From: Kluyvera sichuanensis
Lineage (GTDB): Bacteria; Pseudomonadota; Gammaproteobacteria; Enterobacterales; Enterobacteriaceae
Assembly: GCF_014218705.1 (NCBI RefSeq)
Contig: NZ_JABBJF010000012.1
Location: 1 to 64,000, forward strand
Length of the DNA stretch: 64,000 nucleotides
Reading direction: 5' to 3'
Made by a program: the position numbers and the translations under genes. Of the stretch, positions 43,834-53,435 are shown in pieces. Within the stretch, counting starts at the first letter, position 1. The number at the start of each line of letters is the position of its first letter. The notes under the pieces were generated by a model, which was given only the letters and a program-made list of their open reading frames with translations, had not been told where the DNA came from and made no database searches.

Positions 43834-45048
43834 GTGAATAAAAAAGACAAATTTTCGCTAATGGGAGTCGCTGTCTCCTTTTTCGTGGCGGGACAGGCAG
43901 GGGCGGCAAATGGCTGGACGGAGGCGCGTAACGACGCGATGGGCGGTACGGGGGTAGCCTCTGCGAATTATGGCAGCGGCGTACTCATCAACCCGGCGCT
44001 GCTGGCGAAGGCGAAGCCGGACGATGGTATCACGCTGATTGCGCCGACCATTGGTGCGCAGATTTCCGATAAGGACGATCTGCGCAGCAAAATTGACGAC
44101 ATCAGCGATGAGGTGAACAACTACCGACGGGTGTTAAGTACGCTTAATCTTAGCCAGATTTCAGCGGCGGCAGGCGATCTGGCAAATCAACTCTCCTCGC
44201 TGAAAGGAAAAACCGCCAGCGGCAAAGCCGGTGCCGGACTGGCAGTCAGTATTCCTAACGATACGCTGAATGTGGCTTTCGTGGCGAAAGCGAATGCAAG
44301 GGCGAGGGTCAGTTCGTATATCGATCAAGGGGATATCGAGCTTCTGCGCCGCATTCAGTCGAATCCTCTTAATGCGGCCGGTGCGAGTGCTCAGGATCTC
44401 AAGTCGAAAGGCTACGGCCGCGCAGCGATCGTCAGCGACTACGGCGTGGCTATCGCGCGCCAGTTTGACGTCGGCGGCGTGCCGGTGTCGCTGGGTATTA
44501 CACCAAAGCTGCAGCAAACCTGGCTCTATAACTACACTACCTCCATCTACAATTTCAGCAGCGACGATATCAATAGCAGCCGCTATCGCAATGACGATAC
44601 CGGCTTCAACGTTGACGCCGGTCTGGCCGCTGATGTTGGCGATAACTGGACGGTAGGCCTAAGCGGGCAAAACCTGTTCTCCCGTGACATCGACACCAAA
44701 GAGGTCGATGGCGTGCACGATACCTACCAGATTCGCCCGCTGGTGACCGCCGGGGTGGCCTGGCACACCGATATGCTGACCCTCAGCGCCGATGGCGATC
44801 TCACCGAAACCAAAGGCTTTAAAAGCGAAGACACCTCGCAGTACGTTGGCGTGGGCGCGGAAGTGCGGCCACTCGACTGGCTGGCGGTGCGCGCAGGTTA
44901 TCGTGCCGATGTAAAGCACAACGACAGCAACGTCTTTACCGGCGGCGTTGGCTTTGCGCCGTTTAACCGGGTACACGTTGACCTGATGGGGCTGTATGGC
45001 GAAAACCAAACCTGGGGCGCGGGGGCGCAGTTGAGCGTCGCGTTCTGA
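43834..45048 (+). CDS. TraF-like exported protein (putative outer-membrane barrel)
   Basis: Exported protein of 404 aa, annotated in related genomes as conjugal transfer protein TraF (TraF_2 type). A signal peptide ends near VAGQAGAANG. The mature part starts NDAMGGTGVASANYGSGVLINPALLAKAKPDDG, a FadL-like opening, and ends in alternating aromatic strands (HVDLMGLYGENQTWGAGAQLSVAF) with terminal Phe, as in outer-membrane barrels. There are no conjugation genes nearby, so a conjugative role is doubtful. GTG 43834 is used because it gives a complete signal peptide; the ribosome-binding site is weak. Confidence 0.75.
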   Translation: MNKKDKFSLMGVAVSFFVAGQAGAANGWTEARNDAMGGTGVASANYGSGVLINPALLAKAKPDDGITLIAPTIGAQISDKDDLRSKIDDISDEVNNYRRVLSTLNLSQISAAAGDLANQLSSLKGKTASGKAGAGLAVSIPNDTLNVAFVAKANARARVSSYIDQGDIELLRRIQSNPLNAAGASAQDLKSKGYGRAAIVSDYGVAIARQFDVGGVPVSLGITPKLQQTWLYNYTTSIYNFSSDDINSSRYRNDDTGFNVDAGLAADVGDNWTVGLSGQNLFSRDIDTKEVDGVHDTYQIRPLVTAGVAWHTDMLTLSADGDLTETKGFKSEDTSQYVGVGAEVRPLDWLAVRAGYRADVKHNDSNVFTGGVGFAPFNRVHVDLMGLYGENQTWGAGAQLSVAF

Positions 45049-45061
45049 CTGAGCTCCCTTA

Positions 45062-45141
45062 CCGGCGTCGGTGCTGCGCACCTCGTCCGGGCTACAGGGC
45101 CACACAAACCTGTAGCCCGGTCAGGCGAAGCGCCGCCGGGA
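45062..45141. repeat. REP pair between TraF-like gene and hicB
   Basis: CCGGCGTCGGTGCTGCGCAC...CCGGGCTAC faces GTAGCCCGGTCAGGCGAAGC...CGCCGGGA across 15 bp. Confidence 0.8.
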
Positions 45142-45155
45142 TCTCTCAATACTTG

Positions 45156-45491
45156 CTAGCCGTGCGCGGCCCTGGAAAGCGTATCGTTAATCCACTGATT
45201 AACGCTTTTCCCCGAAACCTCTGCCGCAACGTTGATGGCGGAGTGAACCTCAGGAGAAATGCGCAGGCTGATTTTGCCACTTGCTGGCCGCAGTGGTTCC
45301 CGTCCTTGCTCAGCGCAATAGGCAATGTAATCGTCAACGGCTTCTTCGAAGGCCGTACGAAGATCAGCAACGTTATCGGCGTGAAAGCCAATCACGTCCC
45401 TGATGCCTGCCACTCGCCCGATAAAGCATAAATCTTCGTCGCTGTAATCAATCTTTGCGGCATAGCCTTTGTACGTCATGGTATTCATCAT
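45156..45491 (-). CDS. hicB: HicB-family antitoxin
   Basis: Protein of 111 aa. N-terminal HicB-type RNase-H-like fold (YKGYAAKIDYSDEDLCFIGRVAGIRDVIGFHADNVADLRTAFEEAVDDYIAYC) followed by a ribbon-helix-helix DNA-binding end (KISLRISPEVHSAINVAAEVSGKSVNQWINDTLS). It should neutralise HicA and repress the operon. ATG overlaps the hicA TGA (ATGATGA), with AGGAG 7 nt upstream inside hicA. Toxin first, antitoxin second, as is usual for hicAB. Confidence 0.9.
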   Translation of the reverse strand: MMNTMTYKGYAAKIDYSDEDLCFIGRVAGIRDVIGFHADNVADLRTAFEEAVDDYIAYCAEQGREPLRPASGKISLRISPEVHSAINVAAEVSGKSVNQWINDTLSRAAHG

Positions 45492-45751
45492 GGAGTTACT
45501 CCTACTGCGATAAGAAATGCCATTGCATCACGAACCTGGTAAACCTTTGCCTCTTTATCGGGGTGGGGACGGTGGAAAGAAGCCACAATCTGATTGATTT
45601 CGAACCGTACCCGGGAGCCGTTTCCTTCCGATACTTTTGCACCTAACGCGACAAGCAGAGACTCAATTTTTCGCCATTCCAGAGTGGCAGGAGTGGGTAA
45701 CGAAAATATCAGCCGCAGTGTTTTCTGGTGCCTGGCGTTTAATGACTTCAT
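45488..45751 (-). CDS. hicA: HicA-family toxin
   Basis: Protein of 87 aa of the HicA mRNA-interferase family (double-stranded-RNA-binding-like fold): [27 protein letters not shown] followed by [23 protein letters not shown]. The segment that in many HicA toxins carries the catalytic His (GSH) reads GSR here; histidines occur instead in FHRPHP. This may be a variant subfamily or a weakened toxin. It is first in hicAB, with a palindromic operator candidate 49-67 bp upstream, and divergent from dusA. Confidence 0.85.
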   Translation of the reverse strand: MKSLNARHQKTLRLIFSLPTPATLEWRKIESLLVALGAKVSEGNGSRVRFEINQIVASFHRPHPDKEAKVYQVRDAMAFLIAVGVTP

Positions 45752-45797
45752 TTATGCTTCCATTGCGTTGTGTATTGCATCCGCCAAAGTCCAATTT

Positions 45798-45825
45798 ATG
45801 ATATCACTTTGTGATATCACATCAA
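45798..45825 (-). promoter_or_regulatory. hicAB promoter with dyad operator
   Basis: On the minus strand TTGATG and TATCAT are 16 bp apart. Between and over them lie GATATCAC-TTT-GTGATATC (45800-45818) and the overlapping palindrome GTGATATCAC (45811-45820), giving three half-sites, a likely binding site for the HicB ribbon-helix-helix domain. Confidence 0.65.
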
Positions 45826-45896
45826 GGCGAATCGTATCCGATTGCGGCCTGTGCTATAGTAGCGCCCCCAATTCACCAGATGCTCAAAACTTCGCC

Positions 45897-46892
45897 ATGT
45901 CTTCAGAATCACAACGCCATTTCCCCGCTCACCGTTTCTCCATCGCGCCCATGCTCGACTGGACCGACAGACACTGCCGCTACTTCCTGCGCCTGCTGTC
46001 GCAGCACACGCTGCTGTATACCGAAATGGTGACCACCGGGGCGATTATTCATGGCAAGGGCGACTATCTGGCCTATAGCGAAGAAGAGCATCCGATTGCG
46101 CTGCAGCTTGGTGGCAGCGACCCGGCGGCACTGGCGCACTGCGCCGCGCTTGCCCAGGAGCGCGGCTACGATGAAATTAACCTCAACGTTGGCTGCCCGT
46201 CCGACCGCGTGCAGAACGGCATGTTTGGCGCCTGCCTGATGGGCAATGCGCAGCTGGTGGCGGATTGCGTCAAGGCGATGCGCGATGTGGTCTCCATTCC
46301 GGTGACGGTGAAAACCCGCATCGGCATCGACGACCAGGACAGCTACGAATTCCTCTGCGATTTTATCGACACGGTCTCCGGCCGCGGCGAGTGCGAGATG
46401 TTTATTATTCACGCCCGTAAAGCCTGGCTCTCCGGTTTAAGCCCGAAAGAGAACCGCGAAATTCCGCCGCTGGACTACCCGCGCGTCTACCAGCTCAAGC
46501 GTGATTTCCCACACCTGACCATGTCCATCAACGGCGGCATTAAGTCGCTGGAAGAAGCCAAAGCGCATCTGGAATATATGGACGGCGTGATGGTGGGCCG
46601 CGAAGCCTATCAGAACCCTGGCATTCTGGCTTCGGTTGACCGCGAAATCTTTGGCGCTACCGACGTTGACGCTGACCCTATCGCGGTGGTGCGCGCCATG
46701 TATCCGTACATCGAGCGTGAGCTGAGTAACGGCACCTATCTGGGCCATATCACCCGTCATATGCTGGGCCTGTTCCAGGGGATTCCGGGCGCGCGCCAGT
46801 GGCGTCGCTATCTGAGTGAGAACGCCCATAAAGCCGGTGCCGATATCAACGTGCTGGAACACGCGTTACAGCTGGTGGCCAATAAGCGTTAA
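45897..46892 (+). CDS. dusA: tRNA-dihydrouridine(20/20a) synthase DusA
   Basis: FMN enzyme of 331 aa reducing U20/U20a in tRNA D-loops. The TIM barrel opens with [19 protein letters not shown]; the active-site Cys100 is in [12 protein letters not shown], and FMN/RNA segments [24 protein letters not shown] and SINGGI are present. MSSESQRHF is the only reasonable ATG; a TATAGT -10 lies at 45855-45860, implying a short leader. E. coli DusA has a somewhat longer N-terminus. Confidence 0.96.
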   Translation: MSSESQRHFPAHRFSIAPMLDWTDRHCRYFLRLLSQHTLLYTEMVTTGAIIHGKGDYLAYSEEEHPIALQLGGSDPAALAHCAALAQERGYDEINLNVGCPSDRVQNGMFGACLMGNAQLVADCVKAMRDVVSIPVTVKTRIGIDDQDSYEFLCDFIDTVSGRGECEMFIIHARKAWLSGLSPKENREIPPLDYPRVYQLKRDFPHLTMSINGGIKSLEEAKAHLEYMDGVMVGREAYQNPGILASVDREIFGATDVDADPIAVVRAMYPYIERELSNGTYLGHITRHMLGLFQGIPGARQWRRYLSENAHKAGADINVLEHALQLVANKR

Positions 46893-46922
46893 TTTTTTCG
46901 CTAATTTCTGGTCAAATTCACC

Positions 46923-46955
46923 ACGCCCTGCACAACGTTGCGGGGCGTTTTTATT
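46923..46955 (+). terminator. dusA terminator
   Basis: ACGCCCTGC ... GCGGGGCGT with one mismatch, then TTTTTATT. Confidence 0.75.
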
Positions 46956-46958
46956 GAT

Positions 46959-46990
46959 AATCAATAAGTTAGTTTTGGCACGGTTTTTGT
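46959..46990 (+). promoter_or_regulatory. Sigma-54 promoter and IHF site of pspG
   Basis: TTGGCACGGTTTTTGT (46975-46990) fits the -24/-12 pattern TTGGCACG-N4-TTGY and is close to the pspA promoter of E. coli. AATCAATAAGTTA (46959-46971) is an exact WATCAANNNNTTR IHF match just upstream. PspF would act from further upstream. Confidence 0.75.
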
Positions 46991-47031
46991 AATAGTTCAG
47001 ACAGTGATGTTTGAATTCTGGGAGAACCACC

Positions 47032-47271
47032 ATGCTGGAACTGTTATTTGTAATTGGATTTTTTGTGATGCTGCTGGTCACCGGGATTTCACTGCTCGGC
47101 ATTATTGCCGCGTTGGTGGTGGCCACCGTATTAATGTTCGTCGGCGGGTTGTTTGCGATTATGATTAAGTTACTGCCGTGGCTAATCCTTGCCGTCGCGG
47201 TGGTGTGGATTATCCGGGCGATTAATTCACCGAAAGAACGGCCGTATCGCGGCAATTATCGGAGGTATTGA
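47032..47271 (+). CDS. pspG: Phage shock protein G
   Basis: Inner-membrane protein of 79 aa (E. coli 80), with two long hydrophobic helices (LLFVIGFFVMLLVTGISLLG; LVVATVLMFVGGLF running into IKLLPWLILAVAVVWIIRAI) and a basic tail. Effector of the PspF/sigma-54 envelope-stress regulon. ATG follows GGGAG. Confidence 0.94.
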   Translation: MLELLFVIGFFVMLLVTGISLLGIIAALVVATVLMFVGGLFAIMIKLLPWLILAVAVVWIIRAINSPKERPYRGNYRRY

Positions 47272-47385
47272 GGTACTCGTCACAACCTCAATAATTTTGC
47301 ATAAAACCCCATAGGATTTGCGTAATAAATCTGTCACTATTGCCGTCGTTAACGAATTCATCGAGCTGTACCCTACATACAGCCG

Positions 47386-47420
47386 AACTAAAAAAAGAAA
47401 GGGCTTCCTACGGGAAGCCC
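47386..47420 (-). terminator. qor terminator
   Basis: On the minus strand GGGCTTCC-CGTA-GGAAGCCC is followed by TTTCTTTTTTT. The 47272-47385 gap shows nothing else I can name. Confidence 0.9.
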
Positions 47421-47443
47421 TAGTCTTTTGTGCGATACAACCG

Positions 47444-48427
47444 TTATGGAATCAGCAGGCTTGAACCCTGCGTTGCCCGGCTCTCCAGAATCTCATGCGC
47501 GCGTCGTGCATCCTTCAGCGGGTACTTCTGACTCTCCGCCACGTCCACTTTGATAATGCCGCTCGCAATCAGCGAGAACAGCTCGTGGCTGGCCTCTTTC
47601 AGCTCGTCATAGTTGGTGATGTAGCCGTTCAGGGAAGGGCGGGTGGCGAACAGTGAGCCTTTTTGATTAAGAATGCCGAGGTTAACCCCGGTGACCGGGC
47701 CGGAAGAGTTCCCGAAGCTGACCATCAGCCCGCGGCGCTTCAGGCAGTCAAGCGACGCTTCCCAGGTGTCTTTCCCCACCGAGTCGTACACCACCGACAG
47801 CTTTTTCCCACCGGTTAGCTCTTTGACGCGCTCGGCAATATTCTCATCGCGATAGTTAATCACCTGCCAGGCACCGGCCGCGAGCGCACGCTGTGCTTTC
47901 TCCGCGCTGCCGACGGTACCGATAAGCTTCGCCCCTAATGCTTTCGCCCACTGGCAGGCAATCAGCCCCACGCCACCTGCGGCGGCATGGAACAGGAACG
48001 CTTCACCGGGTTTGATTTCGTAGGTTTTGCGCAGCAGATAGAAGACGGTTAAGCCCTTGAGGAACGAGGCGGCGGCCTGCTCATAGGAGATAGCCGCTGG
48101 AAGCAGGGCGACCTTATCCGCCGGGACGTTATGCACCGAACTGTAAGCACCAAGCCCGGACTGCGCATAGACCACGCGATCGCCCGCCTTGATGTGCTTC
48201 ACGTTGCTGCCGACCTGGCTGACCACGCCCGCCGCTTCGGTGCCTAAACCGCTCGGCATTGACGGCGGTGGGTACAGCCCGCTGCGAATGTAGGTGTCGA
48301 TATAGTTGATACCGATGGCTTTGTTTTCCACCTGCACTTCGTTTTCGCCAGGGGCGGATGGGGTGAATTCAACGGCGTTCAGCACTTCCGGGCCGCCATG
48401 TTTGCTAAATTCAATACGGGTTGCCAT
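47444..48427 (-). CDS. qor: NADPH:quinone oxidoreductase Qor
   Basis: Zinc-free medium-chain dehydrogenase/reductase of 327 aa (zeta-crystallin type), as E. coli Qor. The GroES-like N-terminal part is followed by the NADPH-binding AAAGGVGLIACQWAKALGA (about 150-168). The family mark GTEAAGVV and the ending RATQGSSLLIP are conserved. MATRIEFS is chosen by homology and GGAGG upstream. It is divergent from dnaB with 66 bp between. Confidence 0.96.
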   Translation of the reverse strand: MATRIEFSKHGGPEVLNAVEFTPSAPGENEVQVENKAIGINYIDTYIRSGLYPPPSMPSGLGTEAAGVVSQVGSNVKHIKAGDRVVYAQSGLGAYSSVHNVPADKVALLPAAISYEQAAASFLKGLTVFYLLRKTYEIKPGEAFLFHAAAGGVGLIACQWAKALGAKLIGTVGSAEKAQRALAAGAWQVINYRDENIAERVKELTGGKKLSVVYDSVGKDTWEASLDCLKRRGLMVSFGNSSGPVTGVNLGILNQKGSLFATRPSLNGYITNYDELKEASHELFSLIASGIIKVDVAESQKYPLKDARRAHEILESRATQGSSLLIP

Positions 48428-48493
48428 GCTTCCTCCAGAACGATTATGTGGTAATCTTTCGACCCACTCTTTATCTCGGTAATACCATTCACT

Positions 48494-49909
48494 ATGGCAG
48501 CAAATAAACCCTTCAACAAACCGCAAACCGAACCTCGCGTCCGCGATTTTCAGGTAGACGGGCTGAAAGTACCGCCGCACTCGATTGAAGCGGAACAATC
48601 GGTGTTGGGCGGTCTAATGCTGGACAACGAGCGCTGGGACGACGTTGCCGAGCGCGTGGTGGCGGAAGATTTTTATACCCGTCCGCACCGTCACATCTTT
48701 ACGGAGATGGGGCGTTTGCAGGAAGGCGGTAGCCCGATTGACCTGATTACGCTCGCGGAATCGCTGGAGCGCCAGGGGCAACTGGATAGCGTCGGCGGGT
48801 TTGCCTATCTGGCAGAACTCTCCAAAAATACGCCAAGTGCGGCAAACATTAGCGCTTACGCTGACATCGTCCGCGAACGTGCCGTTGTCCGTGAAATGAT
48901 TGCGGTGGCCAACGAGATTGCCGAAGCCGGCTTTGACCCGCAGGGGCGCACCAGTGAAGATTTGCTGGATCTCGCCGAGTCCCGCGTCTTTAAAATCGCC
49001 GAAAGCCGCGCCAACAAAGACGAAGGCCCAAAAAATATTACCGAAGTGCTCGACGCTACCGTCGCGCGCATCGAACAGCTTTTCCAGCAACCGCATGACG
49101 GCGTCACCGGGGTGAACACCGGCTATGACGACCTCAACAAGAAAACAGCGGGCCTGCAGCCGTCGGATCTGATCATCGTGGCAGCGCGTCCGTCGATGGG
49201 TAAAACCACCTTTGCGATGAACCTCGTCGAAAACGCGGCGATGTTGCAGGATAAACCGGTACTGATCTTCAGTCTCGAGATGCCCTCCGAACAGATTATG
49301 ATGCGTTCTCTGGCATCGCTATCGCGCGTTGACCAGACCCGTATTCGTACCGGCCAGCTCGATGACGAGGACTGGGCACGTATCTCCGGCACTATGGGCA
49401 TTCTGCTGGAAAAACGAAACATCTATATCGATGACTCCTCCGGCCTGACGCCGACGGAAGTGCGCTCTCGTGCGCGCCGTATCGCCCGCGAACACGGCGG
49501 CATCGGCCTTATCATGATCGACTACCTTCAGCTGATGCGCGTGCCGTCGCTTTCCGACAACCGTACGCTGGAGATCGCCGAAATTTCCCGCTCGCTCAAA
49601 GCGTTAGCCAAAGAGCTGCACGTGCCGGTGGTGGCGCTGTCGCAGCTTAACCGCTCTCTGGAACAGCGTGCGGATAAACGCCCGGTCAACTCCGACCTGC
49701 GTGAATCCGGCTCCATCGAGCAGGATGCCGACTTAATCATGTTTATCTACCGTGATGAGGTTTATCACGAAAACAGTGACTTAAAAGGCATCGCCGAGAT
49801 TATTATCGGTAAACAGCGTAACGGCCCCATCGGCACGGTACGCCTGACGTTTAACGGTCAATGGTCGCGCTTCGATAACTACGCTGGCCCGCAATACGAC
49901 GACGAATAA
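48494..49909 (+). CDS. dnaB: Replicative DNA helicase DnaB
   Basis: Hexameric replicative helicase of 471 aa, as in E. coli, moving 5'-3' on the lagging strand. The N-terminal DnaG-interacting collar (to about 160) is followed by the RecA-like motor: Walker [11 protein letters not shown] (about 230), Walker [13 protein letters not shown] (about 338) and [39 protein letters not shown]. No intein. alr follows after 37 bp. Confidence 0.98.
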   Translation: MAANKPFNKPQTEPRVRDFQVDGLKVPPHSIEAEQSVLGGLMLDNERWDDVAERVVAEDFYTRPHRHIFTEMGRLQEGGSPIDLITLAESLERQGQLDSVGGFAYLAELSKNTPSAANISAYADIVRERAVVREMIAVANEIAEAGFDPQGRTSEDLLDLAESRVFKIAESRANKDEGPKNITEVLDATVARIEQLFQQPHDGVTGVNTGYDDLNKKTAGLQPSDLIIVAARPSMGKTTFAMNLVENAAMLQDKPVLIFSLEMPSEQIMMRSLASLSRVDQTRIRTGQLDDEDWARISGTMGILLEKRNIYIDDSSGLTPTEVRSRARRIAREHGGIGLIMIDYLQLMRVPSLSDNRTLEIAEISRSLKALAKELHVPVVALSQLNRSLEQRADKRPVNSDLRESGSIEQDADLIMFIYRDEVYHENSDLKGIAEIIIGKQRNGPIGTVRLTFNGQWSRFDNYAGPQYDDE

Positions 49910-49946
49910 CAACGCTGAATCAGCAAACACATACCAAGGAACACAA

Positions 49947-51026
49947 ATGCAAGCGGCAACTGTAGTCATTAACCGCCGCGCTCTGCGACACAACCTGCAA
50001 CGTCTGCGTGAACTGGCACCTGCCAGCAAGCTGGTTGCGGTGGTGAAAGCGAACGCTTACGGACACGGCCTCCTCGAGACCGCGCGAACGCTCCCCGACG
50101 CCGATGCTTTTGGCGTTGCCCGTCTTGAAGAAGCGCTGCGCCTGCGCGAGGGCGGCATTACCCAGCCGATCCTGCTGTTGGAAGGCTTCTTCAATGCGAC
50201 CGACCTGCCGACGATTGCCGCGCAGCATCTGCATACCGCCGTACATAACATCGAACAGCTTGAAGCGCTGGAAACTGCCGACATCAGCGAACCGGTCACC
50301 GTGTGGATGAAGCTCGACACTGGCATGCACCGTCTGGGCGTACTCCCGGAAGATGCCGATGCGTTCTATCAGCGTCTGAGCCAGTGCAAAAACGTGCGCC
50401 AGCCGGTTAACGTGGTCAGCCACTTTGCCCGCGCCGATGAACCGGAATGCGGCGCAACGGAAAAACAGCTCGCCATTTTCACCGCCTTTACCGACGGCAA
50501 GCCGGGCCTGCGTTCTATCGCGGCATCCGGCGGCATTCTGCTGTGGCCGCAGTCGCACTTCGACTGGGCGCGCCCTGGCATCATTCTCTACGGCGTCTCT
50601 CCGCTGGAGCAGAAACCGTGGGGCCCGGACTTCGGCATGCAGCCGGTGATGTCGCTGACCTCTAGCCTGATTGCCGTGCGCGAGCATAAAGCCGGTGAAC
50701 CGGTTGGCTATGGCGGCACCTGGGTTAGTGAACGCGATACCCGCCTCGGTGTGGTGGCAATGGGCTACGGCGATGGTTACCCGCGCGCGGCACCGTCCGG
50801 CACGCCTGTGTTGGTCAACGGCCGTGAAGTGCCGATTGTCGGCCGCGTGGCGATGGATATGGTCTGCGTCGATCTGGGCCCGAACGCCGAGGATAAAACC
50901 GGTGATGAAGTGATTATGTGGGGCGATGGCCTGCCGGTTGAACGCATTGCTGAAATCACAAAAGTGAGTGCTTACGAACTTATTACGCGCCTGACGTCGC
51001 GGGTGGCGATGAAGTATATCGATTAG
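49947..51026 (+). CDS. alr: Alanine racemase (biosynthetic)
   Basis: PLP-dependent racemase of 359 aa, as in E. coli Alr, providing D-alanine for peptidoglycan. PLP lysine Lys34 is in [10 protein letters not shown]; the catalytic tyrosine of the second domain is in [17 protein letters not shown] (about 255). Downstream of dnaB in the same direction, a pair conserved in enterobacteria. A REP pair follows. Confidence 0.97.
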   Translation: MQAATVVINRRALRHNLQRLRELAPASKLVAVVKANAYGHGLLETARTLPDADAFGVARLEEALRLREGGITQPILLLEGFFNATDLPTIAAQHLHTAVHNIEQLEALETADISEPVTVWMKLDTGMHRLGVLPEDADAFYQRLSQCKNVRQPVNVVSHFARADEPECGATEKQLAIFTAFTDGKPGLRSIAASGGILLWPQSHFDWARPGIILYGVSPLEQKPWGPDFGMQPVMSLTSSLIAVREHKAGEPVGYGGTWVSERDTRLGVVAMGYGDGYPRAAPSGTPVLVNGREVPIVGRVAMDMVCVDLGPNAEDKTGDEVIMWGDGLPVERIAEITKVSAYELITRLTSRVAMKYID

Positions 51027-51041
51027 TTTTACGCCGCTATT

Positions 51042-51109
51042 CCCCGGCGTCGCGTTGCTCGGCCGGGCTACAATGCTAACGTAGCCCGGCCGAACGCAGT
51101 GACGCCGGG
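51042..51109. repeat. REP pair between alr and tyrB
   Basis: CCCCGGCGTCGCGTTGCTCG...GGGCTAC faces GTAGCCCGGCCGAACGCAGTGACGCCGGG. Confidence 0.85.
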
Positions 51110-51196
51110 AAAAACCCACCAACTACCGCTCGACCTTCCTCCCCATCCGGTTTATTGTGTTATTTCCTGCCTTCTGTAAACCTGGAGAACCATCGC

Positions 51197-52390
51197 GTGT
51201 TTCAAAAAGTTGACGCCTATGCGGGCGACCCTATCCTTTCTTTAATGGAACGCTTTAAAGAAGATCCGCGCAGCGACAAAGTTAACCTCAGCATCGGCCT
51301 GTACTACAACGAAGATGGCATTATTCCGCAGCTTCAGGCGGTGGCAGAGGCCGAAGCGCGCCTTAACGCGCAGCCGCACGGCGCGTCGCTGTATCTGCCG
51401 ATGGAAGGGCTGAACAGCTATCGCCATACCGTGGCTCCGCTGCTGTTTGGCGCCGATCACCCGGTTCTCCAGCAGCAGCGTGTAGCAACCATCCAGACGC
51501 TGGGCGGCTCCGGCGCGCTGAAAGTGGGGGCAGATTTCCTCAAGCGCTATTTCCCTGATTCCGGCGTCTGGGTCAGCGACCCAACCTGGGAAAACCATAT
51601 CGCGATTTTTGAAGGCGCAGGCTTCAAGGTCGGCACTTATCCGTGGTTCGACAACGACACCAACGGCGTGCGCTACGACGCGCTGCTCGAAACGCTGAAC
51701 ACGCTGCCAGCGCGCAGCATCGTGCTGCTGCATCCATGCTGCCACAACCCAACCGGCGCAGATCTGACGCATGATCAGTGGGACGGCGTGGTGGAAGTGC
51801 TGAAAGCCCGCGATCTGATTCCGTTCCTCGACATCGCCTACCAGGGCTTTGGCGCGGGCATGGACGACGACGCCTACGCGATCCGCGCGATTGCCGACGC
51901 AGGCCTGCCGGCGCTGGTCAGCAACTCGTTCTCCAAAATTTTCTCCCTGTACGGCGAACGCGTCGGCGGCCTGTCGATTATCTGCGAAGATAACGACACC
52001 GCGCTGCGCGTACTGGGCCAGTTGAAAGCGACCGTACGCCGCAACTACTCCAGTCCGCCGAACTTCGGCGCGCAGATTGTGGCCGCCGTGCTTGGTGATG
52101 CCGAGCTGAAAGCCAACTGGCTGGCGGAAGTGGAAGGGATGCGCACCCGCATTCTGGACATGCGTCAGGCGCTGGTGAATGTGCTGAAAGAAGAGATGCC
52201 GAACGGTAACTTCGACTATCTGCTCAAACAGCGCGGGATGTTCAGTTACACCGGCCTGAGCGCTGCACAGGTCGATCGCCTGCGCGATGAGTTTGGTGTC
52301 TACCTGATTGCCAGCGGTCGTATGTGCGTGGCGGGCCTCAATAGCCGTAACGTACAGCGCGTGGCAAAAGCATTTGCTGCAGTGATGTAA
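51197..52390 (+). CDS. tyrB: Aromatic amino acid aminotransferase
   Basis: Class-I aminotransferase of 397 aa, as in E. coli TyrB, performing the last step of tyrosine and phenylalanine synthesis and acting on branched-chain keto acids. The PLP lysine Lys247 is in [30 protein letters not shown] and the substrate arginine region near [10 protein letters not shown] are intact. GTG 51197 is chosen, 9 nt after GGAG, giving the [12 protein letters not shown] start of E. coli. Confidence 0.97.
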   Translation: MFQKVDAYAGDPILSLMERFKEDPRSDKVNLSIGLYYNEDGIIPQLQAVAEAEARLNAQPHGASLYLPMEGLNSYRHTVAPLLFGADHPVLQQQRVATIQTLGGSGALKVGADFLKRYFPDSGVWVSDPTWENHIAIFEGAGFKVGTYPWFDNDTNGVRYDALLETLNTLPARSIVLLHPCCHNPTGADLTHDQWDGVVEVLKARDLIPFLDIAYQGFGAGMDDDAYAIRAIADAGLPALVSNSFSKIFSLYGERVGGLSIICEDNDTALRVLGQLKATVRRNYSSPPNFGAQIVAAVLGDAELKANWLAEVEGMRTRILDMRQALVNVLKEEMPNGNFDYLLKQRGMFSYTGLSAAQVDRLRDEFGVYLIASGRMCVAGLNSRNVQRVAKAFAAVM

Positions 52391-52401
52391 GTAAGTGCTT
52401 A

Positions 52402-52432
52402 CGCTGGCTCGGAGGTATATTCTGAGCCAGCG
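52402..52432 (+). terminator. tyrB terminator
   Basis: CGCTGGCTC / GAGCCAGCG, perfect 9-bp stem with a 13-nt loop; T-rich but interrupted tail. Confidence 0.7.
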
Positions 52433-52589
52433 TCCTTTCAAAGCACTAAACTGTGATCCCCTTACTTTTTTCAGGATTATTCTGAGATAAACCTTTCAAT
52501 CGTATCCCTCAGACGGTAAGGTCGCAGTGCTTTTATTTGAAGCAACACTCACTTTATTACAATAACGACTCGACGAATTAAGGGAAAAC

Positions 52590-53303
52590 ATGCGCAAGAT
52601 CACGCAAGCTCTCAGTGCCGTCTGCTTGTTATTTGCACTGAATGCTTCGGTGACGGCTCACGCCTCGTCACCTTCTCCAATCTATCCAGGCACCGACGTT
52701 GCGAAGCTGGCCGAACAGGCTCCTATCCACTGGGTTTCCGTGGCGCAAATTGAAAACAGCCTGATGGGCCATCCGCCAATGGCGGTCGGTTTTGATATCG
52801 ACGACACCGTCCTGTTCTCAAGCCCAGGCTTCTGGCGCGGGCAAAGAACCTACTCCCCGGACAGCCAGGATTACCTGAAGAACCCGGAGTTCTGGGAAAA
52901 AATGAATAACGGCTGGGACGCGTTCAGCATCCCGAAAGAAGTAGCGCGTTCGCTGATTGCGATGCACGTGAAGCGCGGCGACAGCATTTACTTCGTCACC
53001 GGTCGTAGCCAGACCAAAACCGAAACCGTCTCCAAAACGCTGCAGGATGATTTCCTGATCCCTGGCGCGAACATGAACCCGGTGATTTTTGCCGGTGATG
53101 AACCGGGCCAGAACACCAAGACCCAGTGGCTGAAAGAGAAGAACATCAGGGTGTTCTACGGTGATTCCGATAACGACATCACCGCCGCGCGTGAAGTGGG
53201 AGCCCGCGGTATCCGCGTCCTGCGCGCCTCTAACTCGACCTACCGCCCGCTGCCGCAGGCCGGTGCGTTTAACGAAGAAGTGATCGTTAACTCCGAGTAC
53301 TAA
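52590..53303 (+). CDS. aphA: Class B nonspecific acid phosphatase AphA
   Basis: Periplasmic phosphatase/phosphotransferase of 237 aa, as in E. coli AphA. The signal peptide ends SVTAHA before SSPSPIYPG. The DDDD-superfamily motifs are [12 protein letters not shown] with Asp69/Asp71 (44/46 of the mature form), FVTGRS with the conserved Thr, and [11 protein letters not shown]. Acts on nucleotide and other organic phosphate esters. Confidence 0.96.
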   Translation: MRKITQALSAVCLLFALNASVTAHASSPSPIYPGTDVAKLAEQAPIHWVSVAQIENSLMGHPPMAVGFDIDDTVLFSSPGFWRGQRTYSPDSQDYLKNPEFWEKMNNGWDAFSIPKEVARSLIAMHVKRGDSIYFVTGRSQTKTETVSKTLQDDFLIPGANMNPVIFAGDEPGQNTKTQWLKEKNIRVFYGDSDNDITAAREVGARGIRVLRASNSTYRPLPQAGAFNEEVIVNSEY

Positions 53304-53342
53304 CGCCCTACCAATAAATGATGCTTTTTTAGTCAAAATCAG

Positions 53343-53368
53343 GCGCTGAAAGGTTTATCCTTTCGGCG
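53343..53368 (+). terminator. Possible aphA terminator
   Basis: CGCTGAAAGG-TTTAT-CCTTTCGGCG-type stem (one G-T pair), followed by TCTTGTTG. Modest. Confidence 0.45.
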
Positions 53369-53435
53369 TCTTGTTGCACACTGAGGTGATGCTTTTTTGC
53401 ACAACGTGGTTTGCGAGACTGAGGAGTATAAAATG

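Noticed and set aside
43834-45048. Conjugation system suggested by the TraF-like gene
   Set aside because: No other tra, relaxase, pilus or coupling-protein genes are present; the neighbours are a cupin gene and hicAB.
49920-52441. Two 400-codon frames antisense to alr and tyrB
   Set aside because: Both mirror conserved genes and have no recognisable family features; they arise from codon bias.
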